Below, piece by piece: positions 44,407 to 56,559 of a stretch of 64,000 nt of DNA (position 1 is the first letter of the stretch; each line of letters starts with the position of its first letter). The stretch is taken from the NCBI GenBank assembly GCA_947396885.1, contig OX377204.1:41439975-41503974 (forward strand), in the 5' to 3' direction. Position numbers and translations under genes: made by a program. The notes under the pieces are model-generated. The model did not search any database. It had not been told where the DNA came from and saw only the letters and a list, made by a program, of their open reading frames with translations. The DNA comes from Heligmosomoides polygyrus polygyrus. Lineage: Eukaryota > Nematoda > Chromadorea > Rhabditida > Heligmosomidae.

Positions 44407-44765
44407 CAGGGGTGTACGTTTAACGGTTAACGATTTACCTGTTTAAGATTAACCGGCATTTCTGCGATAAATTCTCTTAACGAAAATTTTCGGTAAATTC
44501 CCAAACTTTCCGAAAAATCTAACGACTTTTTTCATACAAAACTATGTTTCTATCTTTATGGAATGGAGAAGGAAACATACTGCCGACCTCAGTTTAGAAG
44601 CGATTGCTTACATCTTCTCCGATAACTTGCTAATAGCGTTCATGGACCTCAACTTCATTAAAACATCCATGTCCACATCACGAGGCGGAGATGGTGCGCT
44701 CCCGTGTTAAAAACGCGCTCCACTGGGATAGTACCTTGCGCTGAGATTCACCAAACGACACGAGA
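44407..44765 (-). pseudogene. 3' end of a hAT transposon with transposase remnant
   Basis: Begins with the hAT terminus CAGGGGTG at 44407 and matches the right end of the element at 52339-54188 over roughly 100 bp. Minus-strand translation gives GTIPVERVFNT at about 44735-44704, the signature of the hAT C-terminal dimerisation domain. After a frameshift comes PRDVDMDVLMKLRSMN ending in a stop at 44608. This is a truncated, frameshifted piece of the transposase gene that likely once mobilised the non-autonomous relative. Confidence 0.65.
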
Positions 44766-44788
44766 CAATTTGAACTAGAGACATAGAA

Positions 44789-46313
44789 CAGGGATGTGCG
44801 GAATTTCCGTTTCTGTGTTCCGAATTCCGGTTTCCGGCCATCTTGGGCTATTCCGCCCCGTGTTCCGCCTGTTTTTGCGTCGAAAGGCGTAAACGGAAAT
44901 GGGCCCTATTCCACACTAGGTTTTTATTGAACACAATCAGCTATAGTTTAAAAAATGTCTCCTTCATATAATTGTGAGAGAAATGCTGTTTGACAACTCT
45001 GGTATTAATGATCTTGAAATTGGTTAGACTACCAAAAAACACTCAGAAATGGTAACGGCTGGGTGCAGGGCAACACTAATGTGCCAGCAAAGGCTATGTA
45101 CGCATTGTATGCTAAGAAAATGCACTCAGCATTTCTTCTTCTTCCTCTTCTTCAGCGTTTGTCCCGCATCGTCGCAGGGTCCGCTCTCAGCATTTGAATG
45201 ATCATAAAATTCTTGATGCATTAGTTACAAATAGCTACAAAAACGTAAGCATACACCGCAGTATGAAACAAAGGGTTCAGAGAAGGTTGTAGCATGCGGT
45301 TGTCTGCACCAAGATTACAACAGTGTTCCTGATCAAATGGGCAAATTTCATTTTTTTAATTTCGTTAGGTGTGATATTCATCCATATGGAGTTATGCGAT
45401 TCATTTTTTAATGAAGCATCACGAATACATATCTACCTTGAGCTGTTATTTTGATTGACTATGGTGAGTTATTGAATTCTGACGCAAAACTATTGCTTCG
45501 AGAACCATCTAGGAACTGTCCAGTTGTGTCATCTTGGGCGTAGGGTTTATATGTAGTCTGGCACAGGCTGAATATTCCCGTAGAAGTGTGGACCCACCAT
45601 GACTAATCAGTCGTCCAGTTACCATGTTATTGTTAGATCCCAGAATGAATTCTGAGTACTAGTTTGATGAGTGTAATGTGACTGCTAATGTTGAGTAAGC
45701 AGATATCTGTGTAGTCACCACGTCAACCATGATGCCAGAGGTTTCCAAAAATGTTGAGAGGAATCTCTTTCCTGTGTCCTGATCAAGGTGGCTGAATGAT
45801 CTAGGTGGCTACTCCAGTTTTCGACTTCACCCGAGTCAGTTTTAAATGTGTGTGCGTAAGTAACCTCAAGTGATTAAGTCGATTAAGTTTGCCGTTCAAA
45901 AAATATCAGCATCAAAAAATTCAGCGAAAGACTCGTCGCAGGAACTAGATATGGAGAGATGACATGCTGAAATTGTCAGAAATAGTGAAGTAAGTCCCTG
46001 AATTTGTTTTCGTTTACTGCTCAGCAATAGCTAAAAAGTTATCATAACAACGTTATGAATCCATGCTTCGGTATGTTATGTTACGATGAGGATGGACATT
46101 AATCTGTGGAAGATTCTGCTGCTCGCAAAGATCTGAACAAGAAAAGGTGCGACAGAAGCAGCTTCTGACGCCGTTTCAGATGCACTTTTGAAAAATGGCG
46201 AACATGCGTCATTTCCGTTTACGCGTTTCGTATTCCGATTTTCGGTGATTTTTGGGTGTTTCCGTTCCGTCTTTCGTCTTCCGTTTTTCGAGAAAAAGCT
46301 CCGCACATCCCTG
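44789..46313. mobile_element. hAT-like element, second family
   Basis: Terminal inverted repeats CAGGGATGTGCGGA (from 44789) and its complement ending CATCCCTG at 46313. Flanking 8-mers ACATAGAA and ATAGAGAA agree at six of eight positions, consistent with a decayed 8-bp target duplication. Subterminal sequence is rich in TTCCG repeats at both ends. No transposase motif is visible in 1.5 kb, so it is non-autonomous. Confidence 0.7.
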
Positions 46314-46910
46314 ATAGAGAAGCTTTCAGAATATACGGTCGCCAGAGAAATAAGGAGAAGATACGCTCGTGTCTCGTTCCCGTATTTGAGTCCAAGATGT
46401 AAGGCATCGGAATGTACTCTGTTAGTCTACCTGATCCCCTGGTGGACTTTTAAGCTATTTTCCCGTATAAGATGAGAGAGAAGTTTGTTATCATGTTACA
46501 TTTCGTCGTTTATTCTCAAATGTCTGGCTTCGTTCCGAACCACACCTTAGTAGTTCAAAAAAGTAGTAGTGTAAGGTGTAAATCATTCTTTCATCGAATG
46601 AAAAGATGGTAGTTGTGATATAAAGCAGATAGAATGTTAAAGAAAAAAAGAAATATAGCAGTATTCGATTGAATGTCGGGCATTCCAGAAATGTTATTAT
46701 AGAGTTTTGATTAAGCACCCACAACATACAGTACCGGACATGTCTTTTGGCCATTGGCCGAAAAAGCCGCGCCGGCCAACATAGGCCGCTTTGGAGCGTT
46801 CCAAAGCGGCCTTTTTGAATAAGTTCTTTAGAAACGAAATACTTGTGAAAATAGACATATATTTGAACTCAGCAGCTCAAGCTCTATCTTTTGGTATATA
46901 AATCTCAGAG
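46314..46910. other. No gene; short GGCCGCTTTGGA palindrome
   Basis: AGGCCGCTTTGGAGCGTTCC followed by AAAGCGGCCT at about 46785-46813 forms a short palindrome. Otherwise short frames only. Confidence 0.4.
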
Positions 46911-46914
46911 GAGT

Positions 46915-47280
46915 TGAACAATGCATATAGGCCCGACAGAATCAATCGAGTAGGCGCGGCGCGACAACTGTAGAGCGAGCGTTTGGGGAATTTTATCGGA
47001 AATTTTCAGCCGTCCTAATAAGAAATTGCTCTAAGACTGTCTAGCTTGCATTTGGAGTGCGCCGTGAACAATGCATACAGAATCGGACCTACCAATCGAG
47101 TGAGCGCGGCATCCTGTAGAGCGAGCGTTTGGGGAGTTTTATCACAAATTTGCAGCTGCTCTACTCAGGAATTGCTCCAAACCTATCCAGCAATCCTTTG
47201 GAGTGCGCCGTGCACAATGCATATATTATCAAACCTATCAATCGAGTGGGAGCGACCGCTTGCAAATTGCACGCGCGGCC
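46915..47280. repeat. Three direct repeats, period ~146-151 bp
   Basis: Units start at GAACAATGCATA (46915), GAACAATGCATA (47066) and GCACAATGCATA (47212). They share AATCGAGT, GTAGAGCGAGCGTTTGGG, TTTATC and GGAGTGCGCCGTG. Confidence 0.8.
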
Positions 47281-48610
47281 GTGTTCGGAGCGCAATAACT
47301 CTGTCAGGTCCGAATCGTTTCGGCTGCAACTCGTGGGTCTTGTAGGCAGTGAAACGTTGTAGTAGCAAGCTAAAGTCGAACGGTGTAGCTTATGATTAGG
47401 TAAAGTTACAGGGGCGCGAATATGCAGGTGAGGCTTGCGTGACGCATTTTTTCCGATTTCGGTGGACAACTGCGAGAAGACGCAGCGGGCTAACGGCCTC
47501 AAAATGCGTATGCGAGCAGTACAATAAATGTACTTTATGAGGACTTGCTCACAACTCCCTAGTTTCCTGAAGTGCCTTAGCCCCATATGCCAATTTAGAG
47601 TGGCGGAAGATAGCGGTTAGAGTTTCTTGAGTCCTTGCACGCCCAGATTTGAGTTCTCGACGCTCGCAATGGAACTGCTCTGTTCAGTGTGAAAAGCGCT
47701 ATCGAATGGTGTCAATATCGGCCGATTTTGGAAACATCGATTTTTCGACAATTTCGCATCGAGGACGAGACCGCTCCAGGCCGTCGCAGACGGACGATGA
47801 CGTCATCGAAAATCGATGTTTTCGAAATTGGCCAAGCTTGATACCGTTTGATAGAACTTTTCCTACTGATTTCAACGATGTTACTAGGAGTATCGAGAAC
47901 TGTGATCTGGGCGAATAAGAGCGCGGAGAACATCGACCCTCGTCTTGCCAAATAGGGCGCAAGGGCGTGTTCGGAGCGTAATAACTCTGTCAGATCCGAA
48001 TCGTTTCGGCTGCAACTCGTGGGTCTTGTAGGCAGTGAAACTCTGTAGTAGCAAGCTAAAGTCGAACGGTGTAGCCTATGATTAGGTAAAGTTACAGGGG
48101 GCGCGAATATGCAGGTGAGGCTTGCGTGACGCATTTTTTCCGATTTCGGTGCACCACTGCGAGAAGACGCGGCGAGCTAACGACCTCAAAATGCGTAGGC
48201 GAACAGAGCACTTGAGGTACTTTACGGTGACTGGCTCAGAACTTCTCACCTGCCTAAACTGCCTTAGCCCCATCTGCCGTTTTGGGCGGCGGACTTAGCG
48301 GTTGAAGTTTCCTGCCCTCTTACTTGCCCATATTTAGGCTTCCGACACTGCCAGTAACACCGTTTTGTTCATAACGAAAAGCTCTATCGAATGGTGTCAC
48401 TCCCGACCAATTTCAAAAAATTGATTTTTTGACAATATCGAGGACGTGAGCGCCCTAGGCCGAGCTGCGCGGGCGATGACGTCATCGAAAAATGGCATTT
48501 TCGAAATTGGCCAAATTCCATCGTGCAAACTTCGTCCAAAATCGTCCAGAGGTTATTTCGGGGCGCTGATTAGGAATCCGACGTGCGTTTCTGAAAAAAT
48601 CCGTAGACTT
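47281..48610. repeat. 686-bp tandem repeat, two diverged copies
   Basis: GTGTTCGGAGCG at 47281 and 47967 open two copies that share long words, e.g. TCGTGGGTCTTGTAGGCAGTG, GCGCGAATATGCAGGTGAGG and the GATGACGTCATCGAAA palindrome. Divergence rises toward the 3' part. No coding support. Confidence 0.8.
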
Positions 48611-49106
48611 CAGCAGGTTAGTTCCCGTTTGAGGGTGGTCGGGTCAGGATCACTGATCACCCTCAGTTATCGGTATAAGTGGTCTCCTGCCGTAATCGTC
48701 CAAATGTACTGGCATCGTGTCGGCACCCCGAATAAGTCCCCGACCCTACACGAATTTTGAGCAAAATCGGTGATCCTGACCCGACCACCCTCAATTATCC
48801 AGAAGAAAATCCAAAACATACTGAAGTCGAGATTTTCAAAAACGAACGTCGGATTCGTAATCAGCGCCCCAAATAACCTCTAAACGATTTGGACGAAGTT
48901 TGCATGATGAAGTTTGGCTAATTTCGAAAATACCGGTTTTCGATGACGTCATCGTCAGCTCGGCATAGGGCGCCCATGTCCTCGATGGGATATTGCCGAA
49001 AAATCGATGTTTCCAAATCGGTCGAAATTGATACAATTCGATAGCGCTTTTCACACTGAACAGAGCAGTACCATTGCGGAGTGTCGAGAACTCAAATCTG
49101 GGCGTG
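48317..49106. repeat. Fold-back: ~340-bp inverted arms
   Basis: The left arm (about 48317-48653) belongs to the second 686-bp unit. The right arm (48770-49106) is its reverse complement. Anchors: GGTGGTCGGGTCAGGATCAC against GTGATCCTGACCCGACCACC, and GGCGCTGATTAGGAATCCGA against its complement. The spacer is about 116 bp. The right arm runs into the N gap, so the full arm is longer. Confidence 0.8.
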
Positions 49107-49306
49107 NNNNNNNNNNNNNNNNNNNNNNNNNNNNNNNNNNNNNNNNNNNNNNNNNNNNNNNNNNNNNNNNNNNNNNNNNNNNNNNNNNNNNNNNNNNNNN
49201 NNNNNNNNNNNNNNNNNNNNNNNNNNNNNNNNNNNNNNNNNNNNNNNNNNNNNNNNNNNNNNNNNNNNNNNNNNNNNNNNNNNNNNNNNNNNNNNNNNNN
49301 NNNNNN
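49107..49306. other. Assembly gap, 200 N
   Basis: Exactly 200 Ns inside the inverted repeat, where assemblers commonly fail. Confidence 0.98.
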
Positions 49307-51097
49307 ATGCACTTGTCCAAGACGTCGCGAATTTTATTCAGCTGATAGCTAAATTACTGCTCGCATGCAGTTTCACGCCTGTATAACAAAGACAAATGTA
49401 AAAAAACACACATATTCTCACCTTGATACTTCATGTAAGCAGCGTTCACACTTTCAATCCTATAAAAATCGTGACGAGCTTTTCAAGAGAACGGCGGCGC
49501 GATCTAGTCTTTGATGCACTAAATGATTGTTGCCCTATTGCGCTTCAAAATAAAATTTAGTTTTATTTTTTTAACAAAACAAAAATTGCATAAAATTATT
49601 ACACTCATTAGGGCAGCTGAACTAAAAGAAGCTCAGAAAAAGTTATAGCTAATTTTTCCTGGACAAAAATTATTCCACCCTTGCTGGATAGTTTGTAGTC
49701 TAACTTGTAAGAAGCACGTTTCAATTTGGAAGACGTTTAATTTAATTTAAAATTCTGACTCTAGCTTACAATTAGAAGAGTGTCCAATTTGATTAGAAAA
49801 GTGTCCGATTTGATTTCAAAAGTGTCCAGCTCGACGTGAAAATGAAACATGTATGTATATATATATATATATTTTTTTTTTGGTAATCCTGGCGACTGGG
49901 GAAAGAATTATAAGAATTGCGGAATTGGTGCCATCTACGCAATCCGTAAAACCTATTTACTATTTTTGCTATTTAAAAAAGCTACAAACAGTTATTTTCC
50001 ACAAAAAAAGGTAAGGAACTAACTAAGTAACTCGTTGCTTCACTATGAATATTTTTTAAATAGAAAAATAAAATAGAGTCGGTCGGGCTTGACAACAGCT
50101 GCTGAAATATATTTTTGTGAAGCTTACACTCTGGCCAACAAATTCATGCTATGATCTACGCAATCCGTAAAGCCCAAAAACTCATCAAGATTTGGCAACG
50201 TGGATCGATAATGGTGAGCTGCTTAAAGTGAACAGGCCCGTAATTACGAGAAAGAGAAATGAGCGATTCGTCGGTCATGTGGCCGAGTGCAATGTCTCTG
50301 TAGGGCATGACAGGTCATTATGATCGAAGAAGGGCTCCGCATCGGCGCTCGGTCTGAAACGGCAAAATATTGGCGTCCGATCTGGTTGAAAAATTTCAGC
50401 GAAAAATTCCATAATTACAATACTGGGCTTTCCATCTTTCATTCTGCGAGGACTGGACATGAAACGCTAGAGAAGCTCAGTCGCACTTTTGAAAGAAGTC
50501 GTCACTTTAACCATATGAAATTCTGCTATCTTTTTACCTGGCTTCTCGACATATGACACTTGGAGTCTCTACATTATGTATGGTTAGCCGACATATTTTT
50601 AGGCTAGCTCATTTGCTTAGTTCATTGATATTCACAGCTAAAATCGGCGATAGAGAGTGCCTTTTCCCAAGATTCACTCGCAGTTTTGTCGAACTGCAAC
50701 CATTACGCAAATGCTCAAAATGAACTCTCTTCCGTTGGAATAAACGAAATCGATTGAAGCGGCAGCACTCTTAGTGCATATCTTCCTGCCAAATTTGGTA
50801 CCAAATGAATCGTCGCAGCCAGGGGAAGATCATAAGCGACATGGAAATAAAATTTAGTTAGGTTTAAGATTTTTAAAAATCAACTGGGCAGCGGTAATTC
50901 TGCCTGGGGGCATAATTAGACGAGACTCGGCGACGGTGTTGCGTCGGGTCACAGTAATTAGGACCCTCCTTAATTGCGGCACTGGTTTTCAGTCTTCCAA
51001 CCACTTTTTAATGGCGGTCGTATGCCCAGTAGTAGGTAAGATGATGGCAGGAGCCCTTGCAAATTTTGGTGAGAAAAGCTTTACTTTAGAGAAAGTT
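49307..51097. other. No gene recognised; (TA)n tract
   Basis: AT-rich. A (TA)n run followed by T run lies at about 49852-49880. Short frames only. Confidence 0.45.
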
Positions 51098-51928
51098 AGG
51101 TCCCCGGAAGGACTTCACATCGTAACCCACGGTTTGTAGTGGAACGAGCAAGATGAAAGGCTGTCTGAGTTTATCTTGTCGACCAAGACCATCCATGGAA
51201 ACTCACAGTTCCAGAAGCCTCCCTCCCTAGGATGGACCTGGAAATCCCCCGGTGGCCAGTTCCACAACGAGATGGACCACATCATCTTCAACCGCAAGTA
51301 TTGCCTGACCGACGTTTCCGTTGTCCCCAAGTTTTTCACGGAATCGGACCACTGCCTCGTTCGCGCGAGGTTCCGTTTTCCTCGTCAAGGAGAGAACGCC
51401 GCGAAGTTCAGGAAGAGAATTCCCAGAAAAACCATCAATTGGGACATGTAAACCACTCTTGCCGACCTTTGGAAAGATACCGTTATGGACAATATCGAAG
51501 GATTACGACCGCTTCGTGCTCCATCTCCGTGATAGTGCTAGGGGAGCCGAGAGCTTGAACACCACCAAGAGACGCCTGTCTCCGGAAACTCTCGAGCTGA
51601 TACGCCAGCGTGAAGTAGTTCGAGCATGAGGCCATCACCAACTGACGTCCGAGCTTGCGAAGCTATGCAGAGCGGCGATAAAGAAGGATCTTAAGGAGAG
51701 AAAGGCGGAAGTGTTGGTTGAAGCTGCAGAGGCAGGTTTGTGCATCCGCAATGCCCGACGGAACTTCGCCAACTTCAAGACCAAGATGACCGATCTCCGA
51801 CGTCTTGACGGAATCGTCACCTCTTCCAGAAAGACCATGGAGAAGGTCATCCACACTTCTACTCCGATTTCTTCGATAGCCGCGTCCACTTGCCCCCTTG
51901 CCTTGTTCCGCAGGATGGATTCGTCCTC

Positions 51929-52062
51929 CGAAGATGACGTGAAGTCGAAGTACTTCAGGCCCTGCGAATAAAGATCCACCTAAAAACCTCGTGAGGCACA
52001 ATATACAAACTGACAACTCACAACAATGCCGAGGTTTCAAGAAGAGAGAAGTTTGAGATTAC
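51929..52062 (-). mobile_element. Single-arm copy of the 12001-type hairpin element
   Basis: 134 bp inserted in the RTE copy between TGGATTCGTCCTC (51916-51928) and TGGATACGTCCTC (52063-52075), a 13-bp duplication with one mismatch. It matches, in reverse, the left arm and outer end of the 12001 element (CCTGCGAATAAAG, AACCTCGTGAGGCACAA, ATGCCGAGGTTTCAAGAAGA). The second arm is absent. The same duplication length at an unrelated site supports a real mobile family. Confidence 0.75.
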
Positions 52063-52338
52063 TGGATACGTCCTCTGTTCTCCCTTCCGAGATCCGACAC
52101 GCCATCTCGTCGGCGAAGAAACGTACAGCACCCGGTCCCGACAGGATCAGACCCGAACACCTGAAGAACCTCCCGCCAACGCTCATCAACACCTTGGCGC
52201 GGCTCTTCACACGCAACCTGTCGGAGTGCAAGGTTCCGTCTCAGTGGATGACCAGCAGGACGGTCCTGCTGAACAAGAAGGGAGACGTGCACGACACTGG
52301 CAACTATCGCCCGATCTGTTGCTGTCTGTAGTCTACAA

Positions 52339-54188
52339 CAGGGGTGTTTTTTTCGGTAAATTTTCAACGACTATTTTTTATGAAAAAATTTTGCGCAAAA
52401 ATCCGTAAATCCAGTAAATTCGTTAAATAAAATTTTGAGTGAGTTTGGAAGTATTTAAGAGGGGAAAAGGCCAGATCTTTTTCTTTGTTGATTTTTTCGA
52501 CTCCATCTACATACATGGCCATTATATCACAGTATAGGGGGATGCCTTCATCTTCACAATAAATAATATCATCTGTCATCAACAAAGTTGCCAAGCGAGA
52601 ACAATCACCACGATTCTAGAACCAAACAGAACCACAAGAGTTTCAAAGAAAAAATTCTCACTATGCTTAGTTTGCTTAGCCTTCGGAAAGTCGCCAAGCT
52701 TCTGGGAAGATCCAAAGTGCTATGAGCCATAGCACGGCTCAAGGTTTTTGAGCGCTCTCATTTGTCCTGCCATTACTTTTTACAGAATTTGCGTTTGCTT
52801 GTATGTAGTATATGACAATCTTAGACTTGTACAGCCCGATATTGTCCTATACTTCGACAACTGTTTCTAAAAACAACAGAAGTTTTCAACGAAGAATTTA
52901 AGTCAGGCGGTAACCATTGCGAAGGCTTTCGTTGCAGTTCGCCTTTGCAAGAAATTCGCGAAGTCCATAGATCTGCCCTCTTTGCAGAGCGCTTCCTTTT
53001 GTCTCAAAAGATCCTGTTCTTCCTGCAAATAACAGCTGAGATTTAAATGAACAGCCACGGTCCATTGATCAAATTTTAATGGAAGCAAATTTTGAGTAAT
53101 TGCCTTTGCCATCAAAGTAAGAAGATTTCAGTGCATTTCTCCTCATTTCTTAACAGTGGCCCATCTTGTCTTTCTTTTCCCTAATTCTTCCTGATAGAGC
53201 TCATCAGTCTCCGTCAGTCTTTTACGACTTCTTTGTACAACACATTAGCTTGGAGTTCGATTTTTTTTTGGTTTCTCAATTTCTTCCTATTTTTGTAGAT
53301 CACATTTGGGGTTAATGAACGATAATATGGTAAATTCGCAAATTAGACGAAAGAGTCCATAGACACGAAGGAAGAACCAGGCCTGCACATTCAAAGATGT
53401 ACCTATTTCGTAGAACTTGAAACAATATACACTTGTTTGGAAGGAGACAGATTTGGTCTAAACTCATCACTGATTCACATGTATATTGACTGTGCTTCTC
53501 CCAAAGAAGAAGCAATGACACTAACAGCAGTCACTCCAGGTAGGCGAGATCAGGTTTGCCGTCAAGTAGTCCTACAATCATGACCTGATGAAGAATCGGT
53601 CCAACTTTCCACAAAACTTGCGTGAAGAGGGAAGAACCTTTTCTTTCCTTGTTGCGTTTCTTAGTTTCTCTTCTTGTTTCCTCTCACTATTTGTTTTTTT
53701 TCGCGTTTTCTATTATTTTTCATCCCACCTTTGAAACAATTATCACAAAAAGGCTGTGAAGAAACTGACTTTGGTACGTGTGAGGAACTAATATGTTGCA
53801 ATCAAACGCGATAAACGGCCTAAAATTCCAAAAACGTGAAACTACGGCAGAGAAAAGTAGTAGCCATGGAAATAAATTCTAAATAAATTGTTCAAGGAGA
53901 TAGAAAAATGCCGAAAAATATTGAAATACGAGGACAATATCGATTCCCAATTTCCATTGATTCAAGTAGAGGGTTTCCTTAGTATCGCAGCGGAATTGCG
54001 AAAGCTCCATATATCGTCCAAAATGCATTTCCATGAAGAAGAAGTAAAATTGTAGAAATGGCGCGTAAAATCTTTTTAATGCAATTTAACGGAAATTTCG
54101 TCGTTAAACTTCGTAAAAAATTTTTAACGAAAAATGCCGGTAAATCCGGTAAATCGGTAAATCGTTAAACTTTAAACGCACACCCCTG
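52339..54188. mobile_element. Non-autonomous hAT element with perfect 8-bp duplication
   Basis: 1850 bp with CAGGGGTG at 52339 and CACCCCTG ending at 54188, flanked by exact 8-bp direct repeats GTCTACAA (52331-52338 and 54189-54196). Removing the element and one repeat restores the RTE reading CTGTAGTCTACAAGCTGTTC. Subterminal CCGGTAAATCCGGTAAATCGG repeats match the fragment at 44407. No transposase domain is recognised; minus-strand frames at 52903-53115 and 53312-53521 are short and unsupported. Confidence 0.9.
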
Positions 54189-54895
54189 GTCTACAAGCTG
54201 TTCACTCGAGTAGCCTGAATAGGATTAGCAGAACGCTGGACGAAAGACAGCCATGCGAACAAGCAGGATTTCGGGGAGGATTCAGCACGATCGACCACAT
54301 ACACACCATTACGAAGCTCATCGAGGTGTCGCGAGAGTACAAGCTGCCGCGGTGCCTTAAGTTCATCGACCTGAAGAAGGCATTTCCCAGAAGCCCTTCA
54401 GCGCCACCCTCGAAAACGTCATGCGTGAACTAGAATGGGAAGACATGGGAGTGAAGGTCGACGGCGCAGCTGCACCATCTGCGCTTCGCTGACGACATCG
54501 TGCTCATAACACCGAGCATCAGTCAGGCGGAACGAATGCTGGCCGACTTCGATCGTGTATGTGGGAGCGTTGGACTACAGCTGAATCATACGAAGACGCT
54601 GTTCGTGATGAACGGAAGGGTTTCTGATGCCCCATTCTCGCTCAACGGAACGAACATCTCCGAATGCTCCAGCTACGTGTATCTTGGTCGCGAAGTCGAC
54701 ATGGCCAACGACCTAGCCCAGAGCTGAGCAGGAGGAAACGAGCGCCTTGTGAAGCTTTCAAGAGCGTCGAAGAAGTCGTGAAGAAAACGAAGAATGCCCG
54801 ACTCCGTGCCCACCTATTCGACTTCACTGTTCTTCCTGCCCTGACATACGCCTCAGAGCCCTGGGCTATACGAAAGCAGGATGAACACGCGACAG

Positions 54896-55358
54896 GGCCA
54901 AACGCGGGGTTGGATTTTTGCTAGATATCGACTCCCCCCCCCCCCTTCCGAAGCTGAATTCGTACGTCTCCCTCCTTCTCCCTTCCACTGTTTTATTCCT
55001 TATATTTCTTGATTTCTTCAAGGTTTTATGTGCACTTTGAACCCTTTTATAGGTTCTTCTTTTCGGCCTCGACACCATAGAACAATGAAAAGAGGTCACT
55101 GAAAAACACATGCTTTGATAGGACAATAAAAAAATTTTAAACATTTGAATGCTAATTTTCGAACTTCAAGAGAAAGTTTTTCTGGTAGCAGTCTTCCAAT
55201 CATCACTGTTCAACTTGTGCAGGTTTTTCAGGACGTCATGGGCACCACACAGTTTTCTACATGAAGGAGAGACGTCTGCATCTAAAATTGTGTTCTGAAA
55301 CTATATTATATAAAAATTCGAGTGTTACTTTCTGACGACGATTTAAGTGCTTTCCTTA
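54896..55358. other. No gene; poly-C tract
   Basis: A C run at about 54936-54947. Short frames only. Confidence 0.4.
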
Positions 55359-55360
55359 TA

Positions 55361-56399
55361 TTAGGTTGTCCCATAAGTCATCGCCGTTTTTTTCAACGAT
55401 TCACTGCAGATTTCGCCGGCGGTCTCTTGCATAGCGCTGCCCAGCTTTCGAAAGAGAATGATTTGCTCTATCAGAGCATGTATTGCATTTCCTTTTTCAT
55501 CATGAATTTTGTCAATTTTTAGGTCGTTGAAGTGAAAAGTGAAAAAGTGAAAAAGTAGCCATTTGCGCACTTGTTCTCTCTGCTTAGGTTTGTGATTTTT
55601 TGCGCAGTTTTTTACAGCGTTTGGAAGACAATGTTCTGTACTACAAGAATATGTGTTCGTGCTATTTGCTCATTTGTCCTTTATTGATTTTTAGGTCATC
55701 AAATTGGGACGTCCGAAGGAGGATGGTTATTTTTTCCGACAGCTCCTGCTCTGTGGTTGGACTTTTTGGGTTGGTGTAATATGACATTCGAAAGAGAATT
55801 TCTTGCTCTATAAGAATATGTGCCGCGTTTATTGATTTCTATTGAATATGAACAAAATGCCAAAAAGAGGAAAATCGTCTTCACCAACAACTCCTTCTCC
55901 TTCTTCAGTTGTTGATATTCGACAGAAATCAGCGTGAGCCAACAAACGCGACACAAATTCTTACTGAACAAGATATCCTCTTCCAAACGACATATAACAC
56001 CATGCAAAAAAGTCCAACCACAGAACCGGAGTTTTGGTAAAAATTCGGGCGGAAAATCGGAATTCCCAATTTGGTGACCTAAAAATCAATAAAGGACAAA
56101 TGAGCAAATAGCACTAACACATATTCTTGTAGTACAGAACATTGTCTTTCAAAAGCTATAAAAAACTGCGCAAAAAATTATAAACCTAAGCGGAGAGAAC
56201 AAGTGCGCAAATGGCTACTTTTCCACTTTTCACTTCAACGACCTAAAAATTGCCCAAATTCATGATGAAAAAAGAAATGCAATACATGTTCTCAAATCAT
56301 TCTCTTTCGAAAGCTGTGTAGCGCTATGCAAGAGACCGCCGGCGAAATCAGCTGTGAATCGTTGAAAAAAAAACGGCGGGGACTTATGGGACAACCTAA
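55361..56399. mobile_element. Mariner-type element that is one long palindrome
   Basis: 1039 bp with TTAGGTTGTCCCATAAGTC at the left and its complement ending CAACCTAA at 56399, flanked by TA on both sides (55359-55360, 56400-56401). These termini are typical of mariner elements. The inverted arms extend at least 345 bp with high identity, and weaker pairing continues almost to the centre (about 55885). No transposase is encoded. Confidence 0.88.
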
Positions 56400-56559
56400 T
56401 AAATTTTTTTGTAGCCCTCATCGAATCGATTACGTTGCGGCAAACGAATGGTGGACGATGGAATTTTCATGGAAATAATGTTCTCCCATCCTGAAGAAAC
56501 ATCATAAAAAATGACAATAAGCCTACAAAAATCCAAGCCTTGTGTATCGCCAAGCAAAA

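Larger units (their letters stand above)
51098..54895 (+). mobile_element. Truncated RTE copy, split by two later insertions
   Basis: Homology to the RTE at 29548-32943 starts inside the endonuclease (GLHIVTHGL), continues through SDHCLV and the linker, is interrupted by a 134-bp insertion after 51928, resumes at 52063 into [14 protein letters not shown] and NYRPIC, is interrupted by a hAT at 52339-54188, and resumes at 54189. A deletion then joins KKAF directly to [12 protein letters not shown], removing part of the catalytic core. Homology ends near 54895 after WAIRKQDE. Multiple frame breaks make it a pseudogene. Confidence 0.88.
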
